Below the pieces are notes generated by a model. The model was not told the DNA's origin and did not search any database. It saw nothing but the letters and a program-made list of their open reading frames with translations. Made by a program: the position numbers and the translations under genes. Shown here one piece after another: positions 17,490 through 25,795 of a stretch of 64,000 bases of DNA. Each line of letters starts with the position of its first letter. Within the stretch, counting starts at the first letter, position 1. Source of the DNA: Microbispora bryophytorum (GTDB lineage Bacteria > Actinomycetota > Actinomycetes > Streptosporangiales > Streptosporangiaceae); NCBI RefSeq assembly GCF_006874465.1, contig NZ_VIRL01000013.1, positions 180,757 through 244,756 of the forward strand. The letters run 5' to 3'.

Positions 17490-18509
17490 CTAGCGCGCGG
17501 CTGTGCTTCCCCTGAGTACGAACTGGGGAGGCACGACGAGGCGCTCATGAGGGAGCCCCTCGCCCGACTCGATCTGCCGGAGCAGTACGTCGATGCTGCG
17601 CCTGCCTACGGCCCCGAAGTCCTGTCTTATGGTCGTGAGCGGCGGGGAGAAGAACTCCGATTCAGGGATGTCATCGAAGCCCACGATGCTGATCTGCTCG
17701 GGGACCTTCACCCCCTCCTCCGTGAACGCGCGCAGGAGGCCGAGCGCCATCTGGTCGTTGGCGACGAACACCGCGGTGACGTCGCCGGCCATGGCGGCGA
17801 GCTCCTTGCCGGCCCGGTAGCCCGATCGGGGGCTCCAGTCACCGGTCAGCATGCCGGGGATGGGCCGCCCCGCGGCGGTCAGTGCCGCGCGCCAGCCCTC
17901 GATCCGGCCCTCGGCCTCCAGCCAGTCCGCCGGGCCGCTGATGTGCCAGACGGTCTCGTGCCCCAGCTCCAGCAGGTGCGAGGCCGCCAGCCTGGCGCCC
18001 TCGACCTGGTCGACGCTGACCGCGGAGACCTCGCCCTGGTGCCAGCCCTCGACGGCCACGGCGGGCATGCCCGCCGGCAGGTCGTCGAGTGCCCGGGCCG
18101 CCGACCGCTGCGGGGCGACGACGACTATGCCGTCCACGCCCTGCTCGGCGAGGTAGCCGATCGCGTCGTTCACGCCGGCCCTGTCGATCGTCCGCAGACT
18201 CACGATGCTCACGAAATAGCCCGCGTCCCTCGCGGCCTGCTCGATTCCGTATACCGTGCTTGCCGGGCCGTACAGCGTCGTGTCGAAGCTGACCACGCCC
18301 AGCGTGCGCGAGTGCTTGGTGACCAGTGCCCGGGCGACGAGGTTGCGGCGGTAACCGAGCTGGTCGATGGCCCGCATGACCCGGGTACGGGTCTCGGCGC
18401 GGACGTTCGGATGGTCGTTGAGCACCCGCGAGACCGTCTGGTGCGACACTCCGGCCAGCCTGGCCACGTCGGCCATGACGGGCGGGCGGCGGTCGACGTT
18501 GGGTCTCAC
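17490..18509 (-). CDS. LacI-family transcriptional repressor 1 of the arabinose locus
   Basis: A 339-residue regulator. The N-terminal helix-turn-helix MADVARLAGVSHQTVSRVLNDHP is canonical LacI, followed by the hinge (RNLVARALVTKHSRTLGVV) and a ribose-binding-like effector domain ending in SIVGFDDIPESEFFSPPLTTIRQDF. GTG at 18509 is chosen because GAGAGGAG lies five bases upstream; the frame stays open to 18554. Operator B overlaps its own upstream region, indicating autoregulation, and operator A lies between it and ytfQ. It probably senses arabinose or a derivative. It is similar throughout to repressor 2 at 22665, and the two look like paralogues. Confidence 0.93.
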   Translation of the reverse strand: MRPNVDRRPPVMADVARLAGVSHQTVSRVLNDHPNVRAETRTRVMRAIDQLGYRRNLVARALVTKHSRTLGVVSFDTTLYGPASTVYGIEQAARDAGYFVSIVSLRTIDRAGVNDAIGYLAEQGVDGIVVVAPQRSAARALDDLPAGMPAVAVEGWHQGEVSAVSVDQVEGARLAASHLLELGHETVWHISGPADWLEAEGRIEGWRAALTAAGRPIPGMLTGDWSPRSGYRAGKELAAMAGDVTAVFVANDQMALGLLRAFTEEGVKVPEQISIVGFDDIPESEFFSPPLTTIRQDFGAVGRRSIDVLLRQIESGEGLPHERLVVPPQFVLRGSTAAR

Positions 18510-18539
18510 TGGCGCTCCTCTCAACTGCTTGAGGAAGAC

Positions 18540-18555
18540 TGTGAGCGTTAACACG
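18540..18555. promoter_or_regulatory. Operator B (TGTGAGCGTTAACACG) in front of LacI repressor 1
   Basis: It matches operator A at all but one position across GTGAGCGyTAACAC. It is centred about 38 bases upstream of the repressor 1 start and can serve for autoregulation. It lies in the 222-base divergent region that also holds the arabinofuranosidase operators. Confidence 0.75.
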
Positions 18556-18665
18556 ACCCCCCGTCAAGGAGATGGCCCATCACGGTCCGGTCACACCGAA
18601 ACATCGCGTTCACGTCCTATTGACGGACATGCCACATGACCTTTAACTGGGGTCCGAATCCCATT

Positions 18666-18679
18666 TGTTAGCGCTCACT
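18666..18679. promoter_or_regulatory. Operator C (TGTTAGCGCTCACT) upstream of the arabinofuranosidase gene
   Basis: This is the reverse-complement orientation of the GTGAGCGCTAAC site seen at operator A, 53-66 bases upstream of the arabinofuranosidase ATG. It belongs to the repressor 1 class. Confidence 0.75.
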
Positions 18680-18696
18680 TCGCGACTATCTCGTTA

Positions 18697-18710
18697 TGTT
18701 ATCGCTATCA
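18697..18710. promoter_or_regulatory. Operator D (TGTTATCGCTATCA) next to the arabinofuranosidase ribosome binding site
   Basis: It lies just before CGGAGGAG of the arabinofuranosidase gene. TTATCGCT matches the sites around repressor 2 (23737 and 23846) rather than the AGCGCT core of operators A-C. It suggests that the second repressor also acts on this gene. Confidence 0.65.
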
Positions 18711-18731
18711 AAAACCGGAGGAGCCCCCCGA

Positions 18732-21700
18732 ATGAGCAGAAGGGCCTTGTCACTGGCCTTGTCGGCGGCCATGGTGAGCGGTGTCGTGAGCGGCGCGCTC
18801 TCCACCACACCCGCTCAGGCCGAAACCGCCGCCCCGATCCCCGCCGGCGCGTCCGTCGACCAGTTCGACGCCACCACGCTCGGTCCCGACTGGCAGGTTC
18901 TCAACCCCGACGACACCCAGTGGTCCCTCGGCGAGCAGCCCGGCAGCCTGCGCATCCACTCGCTGAAGGGCGACACCTACCAGACCGACAACTCGGCCAG
19001 GAACATCTTCCTCATGGACGTCCCCGCCGGGGACTTCGAGGTCGTCACGAAGTTCAGCGCCCCGGTCGCGCTCGACTACCAGAGCGCCGGCATCTTCGCC
19101 TGGCAGGACTGGGACAACTACGTCCGCGCCGGTCTCGCGCACGTCGGCTCGTCCGGGGGCAACGTCATCGAGACCGACGCCGAAGTGAAGGCGGCCTTCA
19201 CCGCGGCCTTCGCGAGCCGCGCCGGGTCCTCGGGCGAGACGCTCAAGCTGGCGAGGTCGGGCGACGAGTTCACCTCGTCCTACTGGGACGGCTCCGCCTG
19301 GGTGCAGGCGTCCAAGGTCACCGCCGCGCTGGACGTCAAGCAGGTCGGCCTGTTCGCGCTGTCCGCGCAGAACGGCACCCCGATCGCGGCCGACTTCGAC
19401 TACTTCGCGGTCAAGGCGGCCGAGGGCAGGGCGGTCGTCCCGTCCGGCCCGTTCACGCTGCGCGCGGCCGGCTCCGCGCCGTACCTGTCGGCCGCCGGGG
19501 ACGGGCGGGTGGTCGCCTCCGGCGCCCAGGGCATGACGAGTCTCGCGGTCACCGCCGAGGACAAGGGCGACGGCACGGTCGCGCTCAAGGACCTGAACGG
19601 CAAGGGCTACCTGGGGGTCGCCGGAGACTCCACACTGCGCCTCGGTTCGACCGCTGGATCGTTCCAGCTCCGTGACGCCGGCGGCGGCAAGGTGTATCTG
19701 TCGGCCGGGGACAGGCGGGTCGCGGTCACCGACGGCAGGCTGGTCGCCACCGGCGGGAACACAACAACACAGACCTCAACAACACAGGTTGTACCAACAC
19801 AGTTTGTAACAGCACAGGGCACGAAGTTCCAGGTCGAGGGATACGCCAAGGACACCGGCGAGCTCACGGTGGACACCACCGCCGCCGGCACCAAGGTCAG
19901 CCCCAACCTGTACGGCATCTTCTACGAGGACATCAACCACGCGGCCGACGGCGGCCTGTACGCCGAGCTCGTGCAGAACCGGTCCTTCGAGTTCAACTCG
20001 GTCGACAACCGGAACTACAACGGCCTCACCGCGTGGACCAAGGTCGGGCGCGGCGGCGCGGCCGGCACGGCCGCGGTGTCCGGCGACCAGCCGCTCAACG
20101 GCGACAACCGCAACTTCCTGCGGCTGGACATCACCAGCCCCGGCACCGGTTTCGGCGTGAGCAACGCCGGCTTCAACAAGGGCATCGCGGTCCAGGCCGG
20201 CAAGACCTACGACCTGTCGCTGTTCGCCCGGCGCACCGCCGGCGGCCCGATCACCGCGTCCATCGAGAGCGCCGACGGCTCCAAGGTGTACGGCACGGCC
20301 ACGATCGACGTCCAGCCGTCCGGCTGGAAGAAGTACACCGCGACGATCACCGCGAGCGAGACCACCGACGCCGCGCGCCTGGTCGTGCTGGCCGGCGGCA
20401 CCGGCCGGGCCGACCTCGACATGATCTCGCTGTTTCCCGAGGACACCTTCAAGGGCCGTCAGAACGGCATGCGCAAGGACATCGCCGAGACGACCGCCGC
20501 TCTCAAGCCGCGGTTCCTGCGCTTCCCCGGCGGCTGCGTGACCAACGTCGGCACCTACGACCCGTACTCGCTCAACCAGGACCGGCGCCGCATCTACCAG
20601 TGGAAGGAGACGATCGGCCCGGTCGAGGAGCGGCCGACCAACTTCAACTTCTGGGGCTACAACCAGTCGTACGGCATCGGCTACTACGAATACTTCCAGT
20701 TCGCGGAGGACCTGGGCGCCGAGCCGCTGCCGGTGCTGTCGGTGGGCGTCAACGGCTGCAACGAGAACCGGCCGCTGACCGACGAGGCCAAGCTCCGGCA
20801 ATGGGTCCAGGACACGCTCGACCTCATCGAGTTCGCCAACGGCCCCGCCGACTCCACCTGGGGTGCCAAGCGGGCCGCCATGGGCCACCCCAAGCCGTTC
20901 GACCTGAAGTACATCGGCCTCGGCAACGAGGAGATCTACCCCGAGTTCTTCACGAACTTCCCCAAGTTCGCGAGCGCGATCCGGGCCGAATACCCGAACA
21001 TCGAGATCCTCTCGAACGCCGGCCAGTCGTCCCAGGGCAGCTGGTTCGACCGCATGTGGCAGTTCGCGCGTGACCAGAAGGCCGACCTGGTCGACGAGCA
21101 CTACTACAACGACCCGAGCTGGTTCCTGGCCAACAACCACCGCTACGACACCTACGACCGCAGTGGCCCGCACGTGTTCGTCGGCGAGTACGCCTCGAAG
21201 GGCAACACGTACTGGAACGCGCTGACCGAGGCGTCGTACCTGACCGGCATCGAGCGCAACTCCGACGTCGTCGAGCTGGCGTCGTACGCGCCGCTGCTGT
21301 CCAACGTCGACTACGTCAACTGGACGCCGGACCTCATCTGGTTCGACAACGACCAGGTGTACGGCTCGCCCAGCTACTACGTGCAGCGCATGTTCTCCCG
21401 CAACGTGGGCGACACCGTGCTGCCGAGCACCTACAACGCGAGCCCGCTGCCGGTGGACGACATCAGGGGCGCCATCGGCCTCGGCTCCTGGAGCACGCAG
21501 GTCCGCTACGACGACGTCAAGGTGACCGGGGCCGACGGCACGGTCCTGTTCTGCGACGACTTCTCCGACGGCACGGGCGAATGGACTCCCGGCCAGGGCA
21601 CGTGGGCGGTGCAGGACGGCGCGTACGTCCAGACGGCCGACGTGACCGACGCCCGGTCCACGGCCGGCTCGACGGACTGGTCCGACTACACGCTGGAGGT

Positions 21701-22547
21701 CACGGCACGCAAGACCGGCGGCGCCGAGGGCTTCCTGGTGATGTTCGGCGCGAAGGACACCGGCGACTTCTACTGGTGGAACATCGGCGGCTGGAACAAC
21801 ACCCAGTCGGCCGTCGAGAAGGCGACGAACGGCGCCAAGTCGTCGATCGCGACGTCGAGCACCACGGTCCAGACCGGCCGCGACTACAAGATCAAGATCC
21901 AGGTCGCCGGGCGGCGCATCACCACGTGGCTGGACGGCCAGAAGGTCAACGACTTCATCGACAACGCCGCCGTCGAGCCGCTCTACCAGGTGGTCTCGAA
22001 GGACGGCGACACCGGCGACGTGGTGATCAAGGCCGTCAACGTCCAGGACACCGCCGTGCGCAGCACGGTCGACCTCGGCACCGCCCCGATCGCGCCGAAG
22101 GCCGTCGTCACCTCGCTCACGGGTGACCCCGCCGCCGTGAACTCGCTCACCGAACCCACGAAGATCGCCCCTGTCGAGCGGGAGGTGAGCGGATTCTCCT
22201 CCGCCTTCACCTACGACTTCCCGGCCCACTCGGTGACGTTCATCCGCCTCGGCAGGGACACCCGGGCCGGCAGCACCGTCACCGCCCACGCCTCACCCAC
22301 GCAGGTGAAGCAGGGCAAGAAGGTCCAGGTCCACTACAGCGTGGACCCGAAGGGCGCGACCGGTGAGGTGACCGTGTCCGAGGGCGCGACGATCCTCGGC
22401 GAGGGGACGCTCAACCCGGGCGGCCAGGGCAAGACCGAGCTCGGCCTCCACCTGCCGGCCGGCACGCACCAGCTCGCCGTCTCCTACTCCGGCGACGCCC
22501 GCTTCCGGCCGTCGGCCACCACGGTGACGCTGGAGGTGAAGCCGTAA
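18732..22547 (+). CDS. Secreted multidomain GH51 alpha-L-arabinofuranosidase
   Basis: A 1271-residue exported enzyme. ATG at 18732 has CGGAGGAG eight bases upstream and gives a signal peptide (about residues 1-30, ending TTPAQA). Order of parts: a concanavalin-like beta-sandwich (about 35-230), a beta-trefoil-like domain (about 235-340), a Thr/Gln-rich linker (343-363), and the GH51 catalytic domain from about 370. The acid/base Glu733 lies in GLGNEEIYPEF and the nucleophile Glu819 in HVFVGEYASKGN. A second concanavalin-like domain (about 920-1110) is inserted before the end of the C-terminal beta-sandwich, and an Ig-like Big_3-type domain closes the protein (about 1177-1271). It would release arabinose from arabinan or arabinoxylan outside the cell. 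Confidence 0.92.
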   Translation: MSRRALSLALSAAMVSGVVSGALSTTPAQAETAAPIPAGASVDQFDATTLGPDWQVLNPDDTQWSLGEQPGSLRIHSLKGDTYQTDNSARNIFLMDVPAGDFEVVTKFSAPVALDYQSAGIFAWQDWDNYVRAGLAHVGSSGGNVIETDAEVKAAFTAAFASRAGSSGETLKLARSGDEFTSSYWDGSAWVQASKVTAALDVKQVGLFALSAQNGTPIAADFDYFAVKAAEGRAVVPSGPFTLRAAGSAPYLSAAGDGRVVASGAQGMTSLAVTAEDKGDGTVALKDLNGKGYLGVAGDSTLRLGSTAGSFQLRDAGGGKVYLSAGDRRVAVTDGRLVATGGNTTTQTSTTQVVPTQFVTAQGTKFQVEGYAKDTGELTVDTTAAGTKVSPNLYGIFYEDINHAADGGLYAELVQNRSFEFNSVDNRNYNGLTAWTKVGRGGAAGTAAVSGDQPLNGDNRNFLRLDITSPGTGFGVSNAGFNKGIAVQAGKTYDLSLFARRTAGGPITASIESADGSKVYGTATIDVQPSGWKKYTATITASETTDAARLVVLAGGTGRADLDMISLFPEDTFKGRQNGMRKDIAETTAALKPRFLRFPGGCVTNVGTYDPYSLNQDRRRIYQWKETIGPVEERPTNFNFWGYNQSYGIGYYEYFQFAEDLGAEPLPVLSVGVNGCNENRPLTDEAKLRQWVQDTLDLIEFANGPADSTWGAKRAAMGHPKPFDLKYIGLGNEEIYPEFFTNFPKFASAIRAEYPNIEILSNAGQSSQGSWFDRMWQFARDQKADLVDEHYYNDPSWFLANNHRYDTYDRSGPHVFVGEYASKGNTYWNALTEASYLTGIERNSDVVELASYAPLLSNVDYVNWTPDLIWFDNDQVYGSPSYYVQRMFSRNVGDTVLPSTYNASPLPVDDIRGAIGLGSWSTQVRYDDVKVTGADGTVLFCDDFSDGTGEWTPGQGTWAVQDGAYVQTADVTDARSTAGSTDWSDYTLEVTARKTGGAEGFLVMFGAKDTGDFYWWNIGGWNNTQSAVEKATNGAKSSIATSSTTVQTGRDYKIKIQVAGRRITTWLDGQKVNDFIDNAAVEPLYQVVSKDGDTGDVVIKAVNVQDTAVRSTVDLGTAPIAPKAVVTSLTGDPAAVNSLTEPTKIAPVEREVSGFSSAFTYDFPAHSVTFIRLGRDTRAGSTVTAHASPTQVKQGKKVQVHYSVDPKGATGEVTVSEGATILGEGTLNPGGQGKTELGLHLPAGTHQLAVSYSGDARFRPSATTVTLEVKP
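19758..19818 (+). repeat. AC-rich repetitive linker inside the arabinofuranosidase gene
   Basis: The element AACACAG and near variants recur about four times in 60 bases, encoding a Thr/Gln/Val-rich linker between the beta-trefoil-like and catalytic domains. Local GC is far below the rest of the gene. It looks like a microsatellite-derived spacer or a fusion seam. Confidence 0.7.
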
Positions 22548-22600
22548 CACGCGGCCGTCCGGGGTGCGCCATCGCCCCGGGCGGCTCCTCCCCCGCGGCG

Positions 22601-22620
22601 GCAGGCGTGGACACGCCTGC
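22601..22620. terminator. Bidirectional hairpin between arabinofuranosidase and repressor 2
   Basis: GCAGGCGTG and CACGCCTGC form a perfect 9-bp inverted repeat with a two-base centre, in the 117-base gap between two convergent genes. It can terminate both. Confidence 0.65.
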
Positions 22621-22664
22621 AGCGCTCCACCCGTGCCCGATCACCGAGGCGGGCGCACGCCTTT

Positions 22665-23717
22665 TCAGCGGCTGACGCCGGTGCTCTCCCTCACCACGAG
22701 TTCGGGCTCCACCATGCGCCTGGCCTCGCCTTCCCCCCCGGCGATACGGTCGAGCAGGAGCTGGAACGCCTGCCTGCCGACCTCGCCGAAGTTCTGCCGT
22801 ACGGTGGTCAGAGGCGGCCAGAAGTAGGCCGCCTCGGGAACGTCGTCGAACCCGACGACGCTCACGTCCTCGGGGACCCGCCGGCCCATCTCCCGCAGGG
22901 CTCGCAGCACACCCATCGCCATGTGGTCGTTGGCCACGAAGATCGCCGTTACGTCGGGCTCGTGGGCGAGGCGCTTGCCGATCTCATAGCCGGAGTAGGC
23001 GGTCCAGTCGCCGACCAGCAGCTCGGGAACCTCCCTGCCCTCCGCCTCCAGCACCGACCGCCAGCCGGCCACCCGGCCGCTCGCGTCGATCCAGTTGGGC
23101 GGGCCCGACAGGTGCCGGACGGTCCGGTGACCGAGACTGAGCAGGTGGCGGGTGGCGCGGGCGGCACCGGCGTACTGGTCCACCGCCGCCACCGGCACCG
23201 GCAGGTCCGTTCCCCCGCCGACGTCGACCACCGGAAGGCCCGGGGGAAGGTTCCGGAGCCCCTCGGCGGCCGACTCGTGCGGTGCGACGACGATGACGCC
23301 GTCCACCGACTGGGACCGCAGGCGGTCGATTCCCCTGGTGATCCAGGTGCGGTTGAGCGCGGGCAGGCTGGCGATGCTGACCAGGTAGTCGCTGTCTCTG
23401 GCCGCCTGCTCGATGCCGAACAACGTGGAGGCCGGGCCGTACAGGGTGGTGTCGAAGCAGACGACCCCCAGCACTCCCGAGCGGCCGGTCACCAGGACCC
23501 GCGCCGCCGAATTGGGCCGATAGTCGAGCTCGCGGACCGCCGCGAGAACGCGCGCCCGAGTCTCCGGGCGCACCTTCTCCGGGGCGTTCAGCACTCTCGA
23601 CACCGTCATCGCCGAGACGCCTGCCAGCTCCGCGACGTCCTCCATGACCGCCGCCTTCGGGCGTTCGGTCGGGCTCTCTCCAGGCCGGACCTTCGTCATC
23701 CGCCGCGCCCCGCTCAT
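22665..23717 (-). CDS. LacI-family transcriptional repressor 2 of the arabinose locus
   Basis: A 350-residue regulator with a LacI helix-turn-helix (VMEDVAELAGVSAMTVSRVLNAPE), a hinge, and an effector domain carrying VVCFDTTLYGPASTLFGIEQAARDSDY, IFVANDHMAMGVLRAL and VVGFDDVPEAAYFWPPLTTVRQNF. These blocks closely parallel repressor 1, so the pair probably arose by duplication and may sense related ligands. ATG at 23717 is taken; 23699 is an alternative. An upstream palindrome (23737-23752) suits autoregulation. It converges with the arabinofuranosidase gene. Confidence 0.92.
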   Translation of the reverse strand: MSGARRMTKVRPGESPTERPKAAVMEDVAELAGVSAMTVSRVLNAPEKVRPETRARVLAAVRELDYRPNSAARVLVTGRSGVLGVVCFDTTLYGPASTLFGIEQAARDSDYLVSIASLPALNRTWITRGIDRLRSQSVDGVIVVAPHESAAEGLRNLPPGLPVVDVGGGTDLPVPVAAVDQYAGAARATRHLLSLGHRTVRHLSGPPNWIDASGRVAGWRSVLEAEGREVPELLVGDWTAYSGYEIGKRLAHEPDVTAIFVANDHMAMGVLRALREMGRRVPEDVSVVGFDDVPEAAYFWPPLTTVRQNFGEVGRQAFQLLLDRIAGGEGEARRMVEPELVVRESTGVSR

Positions 23718-23736
23718 TCCGGATCAGGTTTCCTGA

Positions 23737-23752
23737 CTGTTTGCGATAACAG
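23737..23752. promoter_or_regulatory. Operator E (CTGTTTGCGATAACAG) before repressor 2
   Basis: CTGTT and AACAG are symmetric around a GCGATA-type centre, 20 bases upstream of the repressor 2 start. The reverse complement reads CTGTTATCGCAAACAG and shares TGTTATCGC with operator D. Confidence 0.65.
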
Positions 23753-23845
23753 CGAGCCGTGTCAATACTGTGATGATCACTGTTCCGTCACGAGCCCGAT
23801 GGGGAACGTTCCGCCTGGTGACCGCGTGCGCGCACTCCCCAGCTC

Positions 23846-23861
23846 ATGGTATCGCTAACAG
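23846..23861. promoter_or_regulatory. Operator F (ATGGTATCGCTAACAG) between repressor 2 and the EamA gene
   Basis: TATCGCTAACAG matches the repressor 2 class. It lies about 130 bases upstream of that gene and just after the stop codon of the EamA gene on the same strand. With operator E it could allow looping. Confidence 0.5.
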
Positions 23862-23878
23862 GCTCTCCGGCCCCTGCG

Positions 23879-24739
23879 TTAGCTCCGGGCGTCGCGAAGT
23901 TCCCTTCCGGCGAGCCAGGCGAGGGCGCACCCGAGCACGGCCGCCCCGCCCACCTGCACGGCGGACAGGCGCTCCCCCAGCAGCACGACGCCGATGACGG
24001 CGGCGACCAGCGGTTCGAGCAAGGACAGGACCGCCGCCGTGGTGCCGCCGACGACGCGCAGCCCGGCGAAGAACAGCCCGTACGCGAGCGCCGTCGGCAC
24101 GGCCGCCAGGTAGCCGAGCAGCAGCACGCTGACCACGGCGTGCCCGGCGGGCAGCAGCCCTCCGGCGGCGGCGAGCGGGAGCAGGCAGGCCGCGCCTCCG
24201 GCGAACCCCCACACGGCCACGCCGTCGGCGGGCATCCGGCGGGTCGTCAGGGTGACGAGGGAGTAGGCCGCCGCCGACAGCAGCGAGTAGCCGACGCCCG
24301 CCGGAGTGACCGCCTGCGCGCCTCCCGTGAGCATGGCCAGGCCGGCGACGGCGAGCGCGGCGCATCCGAGGCCGGTACGGCCCAGCGACTCGCCCAGGAA
24401 GACCCGGCCGGCGGCCGCCACCAGGACCGGGGTGGCGCCCATCGTGATCATCGTGGCGACCGCGACCCCGGCCTCGGCGATGGCCGCGAAGTAGGCCGCC
24501 TGGCACACCGCCATCGCCGGGCCGACGAGCAGCACCGCCCGCCAGGAGGGGCGGCTGCGGGCGACCGCGAGCAGGAGCACCGCGCCGCAGACGAAGCGCC
24601 AGAACGACACGGCGACGGGACTCAGCTGTCCCGCGCCGTGCAGCAGCGCTCCCGCCGGTCCTCCGGTCCCCCAGGCGACCGCGGCGGTGGACACGTAGAC
24701 GAGGCCCTGCCGTACGGACAGGGCTGGAGCATGGTTCAT
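23879..24739 (-). CDS. EamA/DMT-family transporter
   Basis: A 286-residue membrane protein with ten predicted hydrophobic segments arranged as two tandem EamA repeats of about 140 residues each. Typical pieces are GTGGPAGALLH, FWRFVCGAVLLL and LSLLEPLVAAVIGVVLLGERLSAVQVGGAAVL. This superfamily exports amino acids, metabolites or drugs; the substrate cannot be read from sequence. ATG at 24739 gives the normal length. A strong hairpin (24827-24850) lies in the leader region. Confidence 0.9.
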   Translation of the reverse strand: MNHAPALSVRQGLVYVSTAAVAWGTGGPAGALLHGAGQLSPVAVSFWRFVCGAVLLLAVARSRPSWRAVLLVGPAMAVCQAAYFAAIAEAGVAVATMITMGATPVLVAAAGRVFLGESLGRTGLGCAALAVAGLAMLTGGAQAVTPAGVGYSLLSAAAYSLVTLTTRRMPADGVAVWGFAGGAACLLPLAAAGGLLPAGHAVVSVLLLGYLAAVPTALAYGLFFAGLRVVGGTTAAVLSLLEPLVAAVIGVVLLGERLSAVQVGGAAVLGCALAWLAGRELRDARS

Positions 24740-24826
24740 CGATGTCTCTCCAGTGAGGTGGGCCCGATTCCCGCAGGCGGGCAGGGGCCACCGGCCGGGC
24801 CGCCCGGGCCCGGCTCACCGGATGAC

Positions 24827-24850
24827 GCCGCCCGCTAGCGAGCGGGCGGC
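24827..24850 (-). terminator. 10-bp hairpin upstream of the EamA gene
   Basis: GCCGCCCGCT and AGCGGGCGGC pair perfectly around AGCG, about 90 bases before the EamA start. It may terminate the upstream dienelactone hydrolase transcript or attenuate the transporter gene. Confidence 0.45.
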
Positions 24851-24959
24851 GGAGAGACGATCAATGTCACGCGGGCACCGTAACGTGTCCGCACGTTCGG
24901 CCGCATCACCATTTGGGCACTTTCGGGGGTGCCGGTGCGCGCGGCGGGAGCCCGAAGGC

Positions 24960-25760
24960 TTAGTCTTGCATCGTGGCAGCCCGAGGCGAGGTCAGGTCGC
25001 CTCGGGCTGTCCGCTTCAGGAAGCCGAGGATGCGCGACCAGGCGTCGGCGCAGGCCTCGGCCAGCTCCGGGCGGCCCAGCTCGAAGAAGCTGTGCGGGGC
25101 TTCCGCGTAGGTGACGAACTCGTGCGCCACCCCCGCGCCTTCCAGCGCCTGGCCGAACGCGCTCACCACCTCGGGGGAGATGCCCTCGTCCGCGCCTGCG
25201 AACAATCCCAGGATCGGTCCGCGCAGCTCACCCGCCATCTGGGTGGGGCCGGGGTTGCCGAACAACACGTCCGGATATCCGTACAGGCCAATTGTGCCGG
25301 CGACCCCGAATGCGGGCCGGGCCGTCATGAACGCGAGCCTGCCGCCGAAGCAGAAGCCGAGGGAGACGATTTCCTTGTCGCTTTCGGCGCGCAGGTGTGC
25401 GACTCCGGCGGCGATGTCCGCGAACAGCCCGTCTTTGTGCGCCTTGCCCAGGTGCTCCATGAAGGGGAAGTCGGCGGTCCGCGGGCCGGTCCCGGCCGTC
25501 CGCCCGAAATAGTCGATGACGAGTGCGGTGTGCCCCTGCTCGGCGAGCCGTTCGGTGAGGCGCTCGTAGAATCCCGACAAGCCCCGGTTGTCCGGCAGGA
25601 CGAGCACCGCAGGACCGGACGCGTGGCCGGGGCGGGACAGATGAGCCGCGAAGTTCGCGCCGTCGGCCGAGGTCAGCACGAGGCGTTCGGACGTGACGGT
25701 CGTGATCGGAGAACCGTGGACGGGCGGCACGGCATCGGGCTCGTAACACACGGGCGACAT
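24960..25760 (-). CDS. Dienelactone hydrolase family alpha/beta-hydrolase
   Basis: A 266-residue hydrolase of the DLH family. The Cys nucleophile sits in GFCFGG (Cys137), the acid in FAGADEG (Asp191) and the His in APHSFF (His223), a complete Cys-Asp-His triad. Family members hydrolyse dienelactones from aromatic breakdown, but many actinobacterial copies act on unknown esters. ATG at 25760 is only a few bases after AAAGGG; GTG at 25751 would have better spacing. The last 17 codons overlap a strong hairpin. It stands alone, downstream of an AT-rich promoter region. Confidence 0.88.
   Translation of the reverse strand: MSPVCYEPDAVPPVHGSPITTVTSERLVLTSADGANFAAHLSRPGHASGPAVLVLPDNRGLSGFYERLTERLAEQGHTALVIDYFGRTAGTGPRTADFPFMEHLGKAHKDGLFADIAAGVAHLRAESDKEIVSLGFCFGGRLAFMTARPAFGVAGTIGLYGYPDVLFGNPGPTQMAGELRGPILGLFAGADEGISPEVVSAFGQALEGAGVAHEFVTYAEAPHSFFELGRPELAEACADAWSRILGFLKRTARGDLTSPRAATMQD
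24977..25009 (-). terminator. 13-bp hairpin inside the 3' end of the dienelactone hydrolase gene
   Basis: CAGCCCGAGGCGA and TCGCCTCGGGCTG form a perfect stem with a seven-base loop, entirely inside the last codons of the hydrolase gene. It looks like a terminator that the reading frame has run into, which may mean the ancestral stop codon was earlier. Confidence 0.6.
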
Positions 25761-25795
25761 CCCTTTCGATTGATGCGATGAGATACGCCCGCGAG

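Noticed and set aside
19776..22289. An 837-codon minus-strand frame opposite the arabinofuranosidase
   Set aside because: It is a mirror of a confidently assigned GH51 gene, with low-complexity Gly/Arg/Val-rich composition and no motif.
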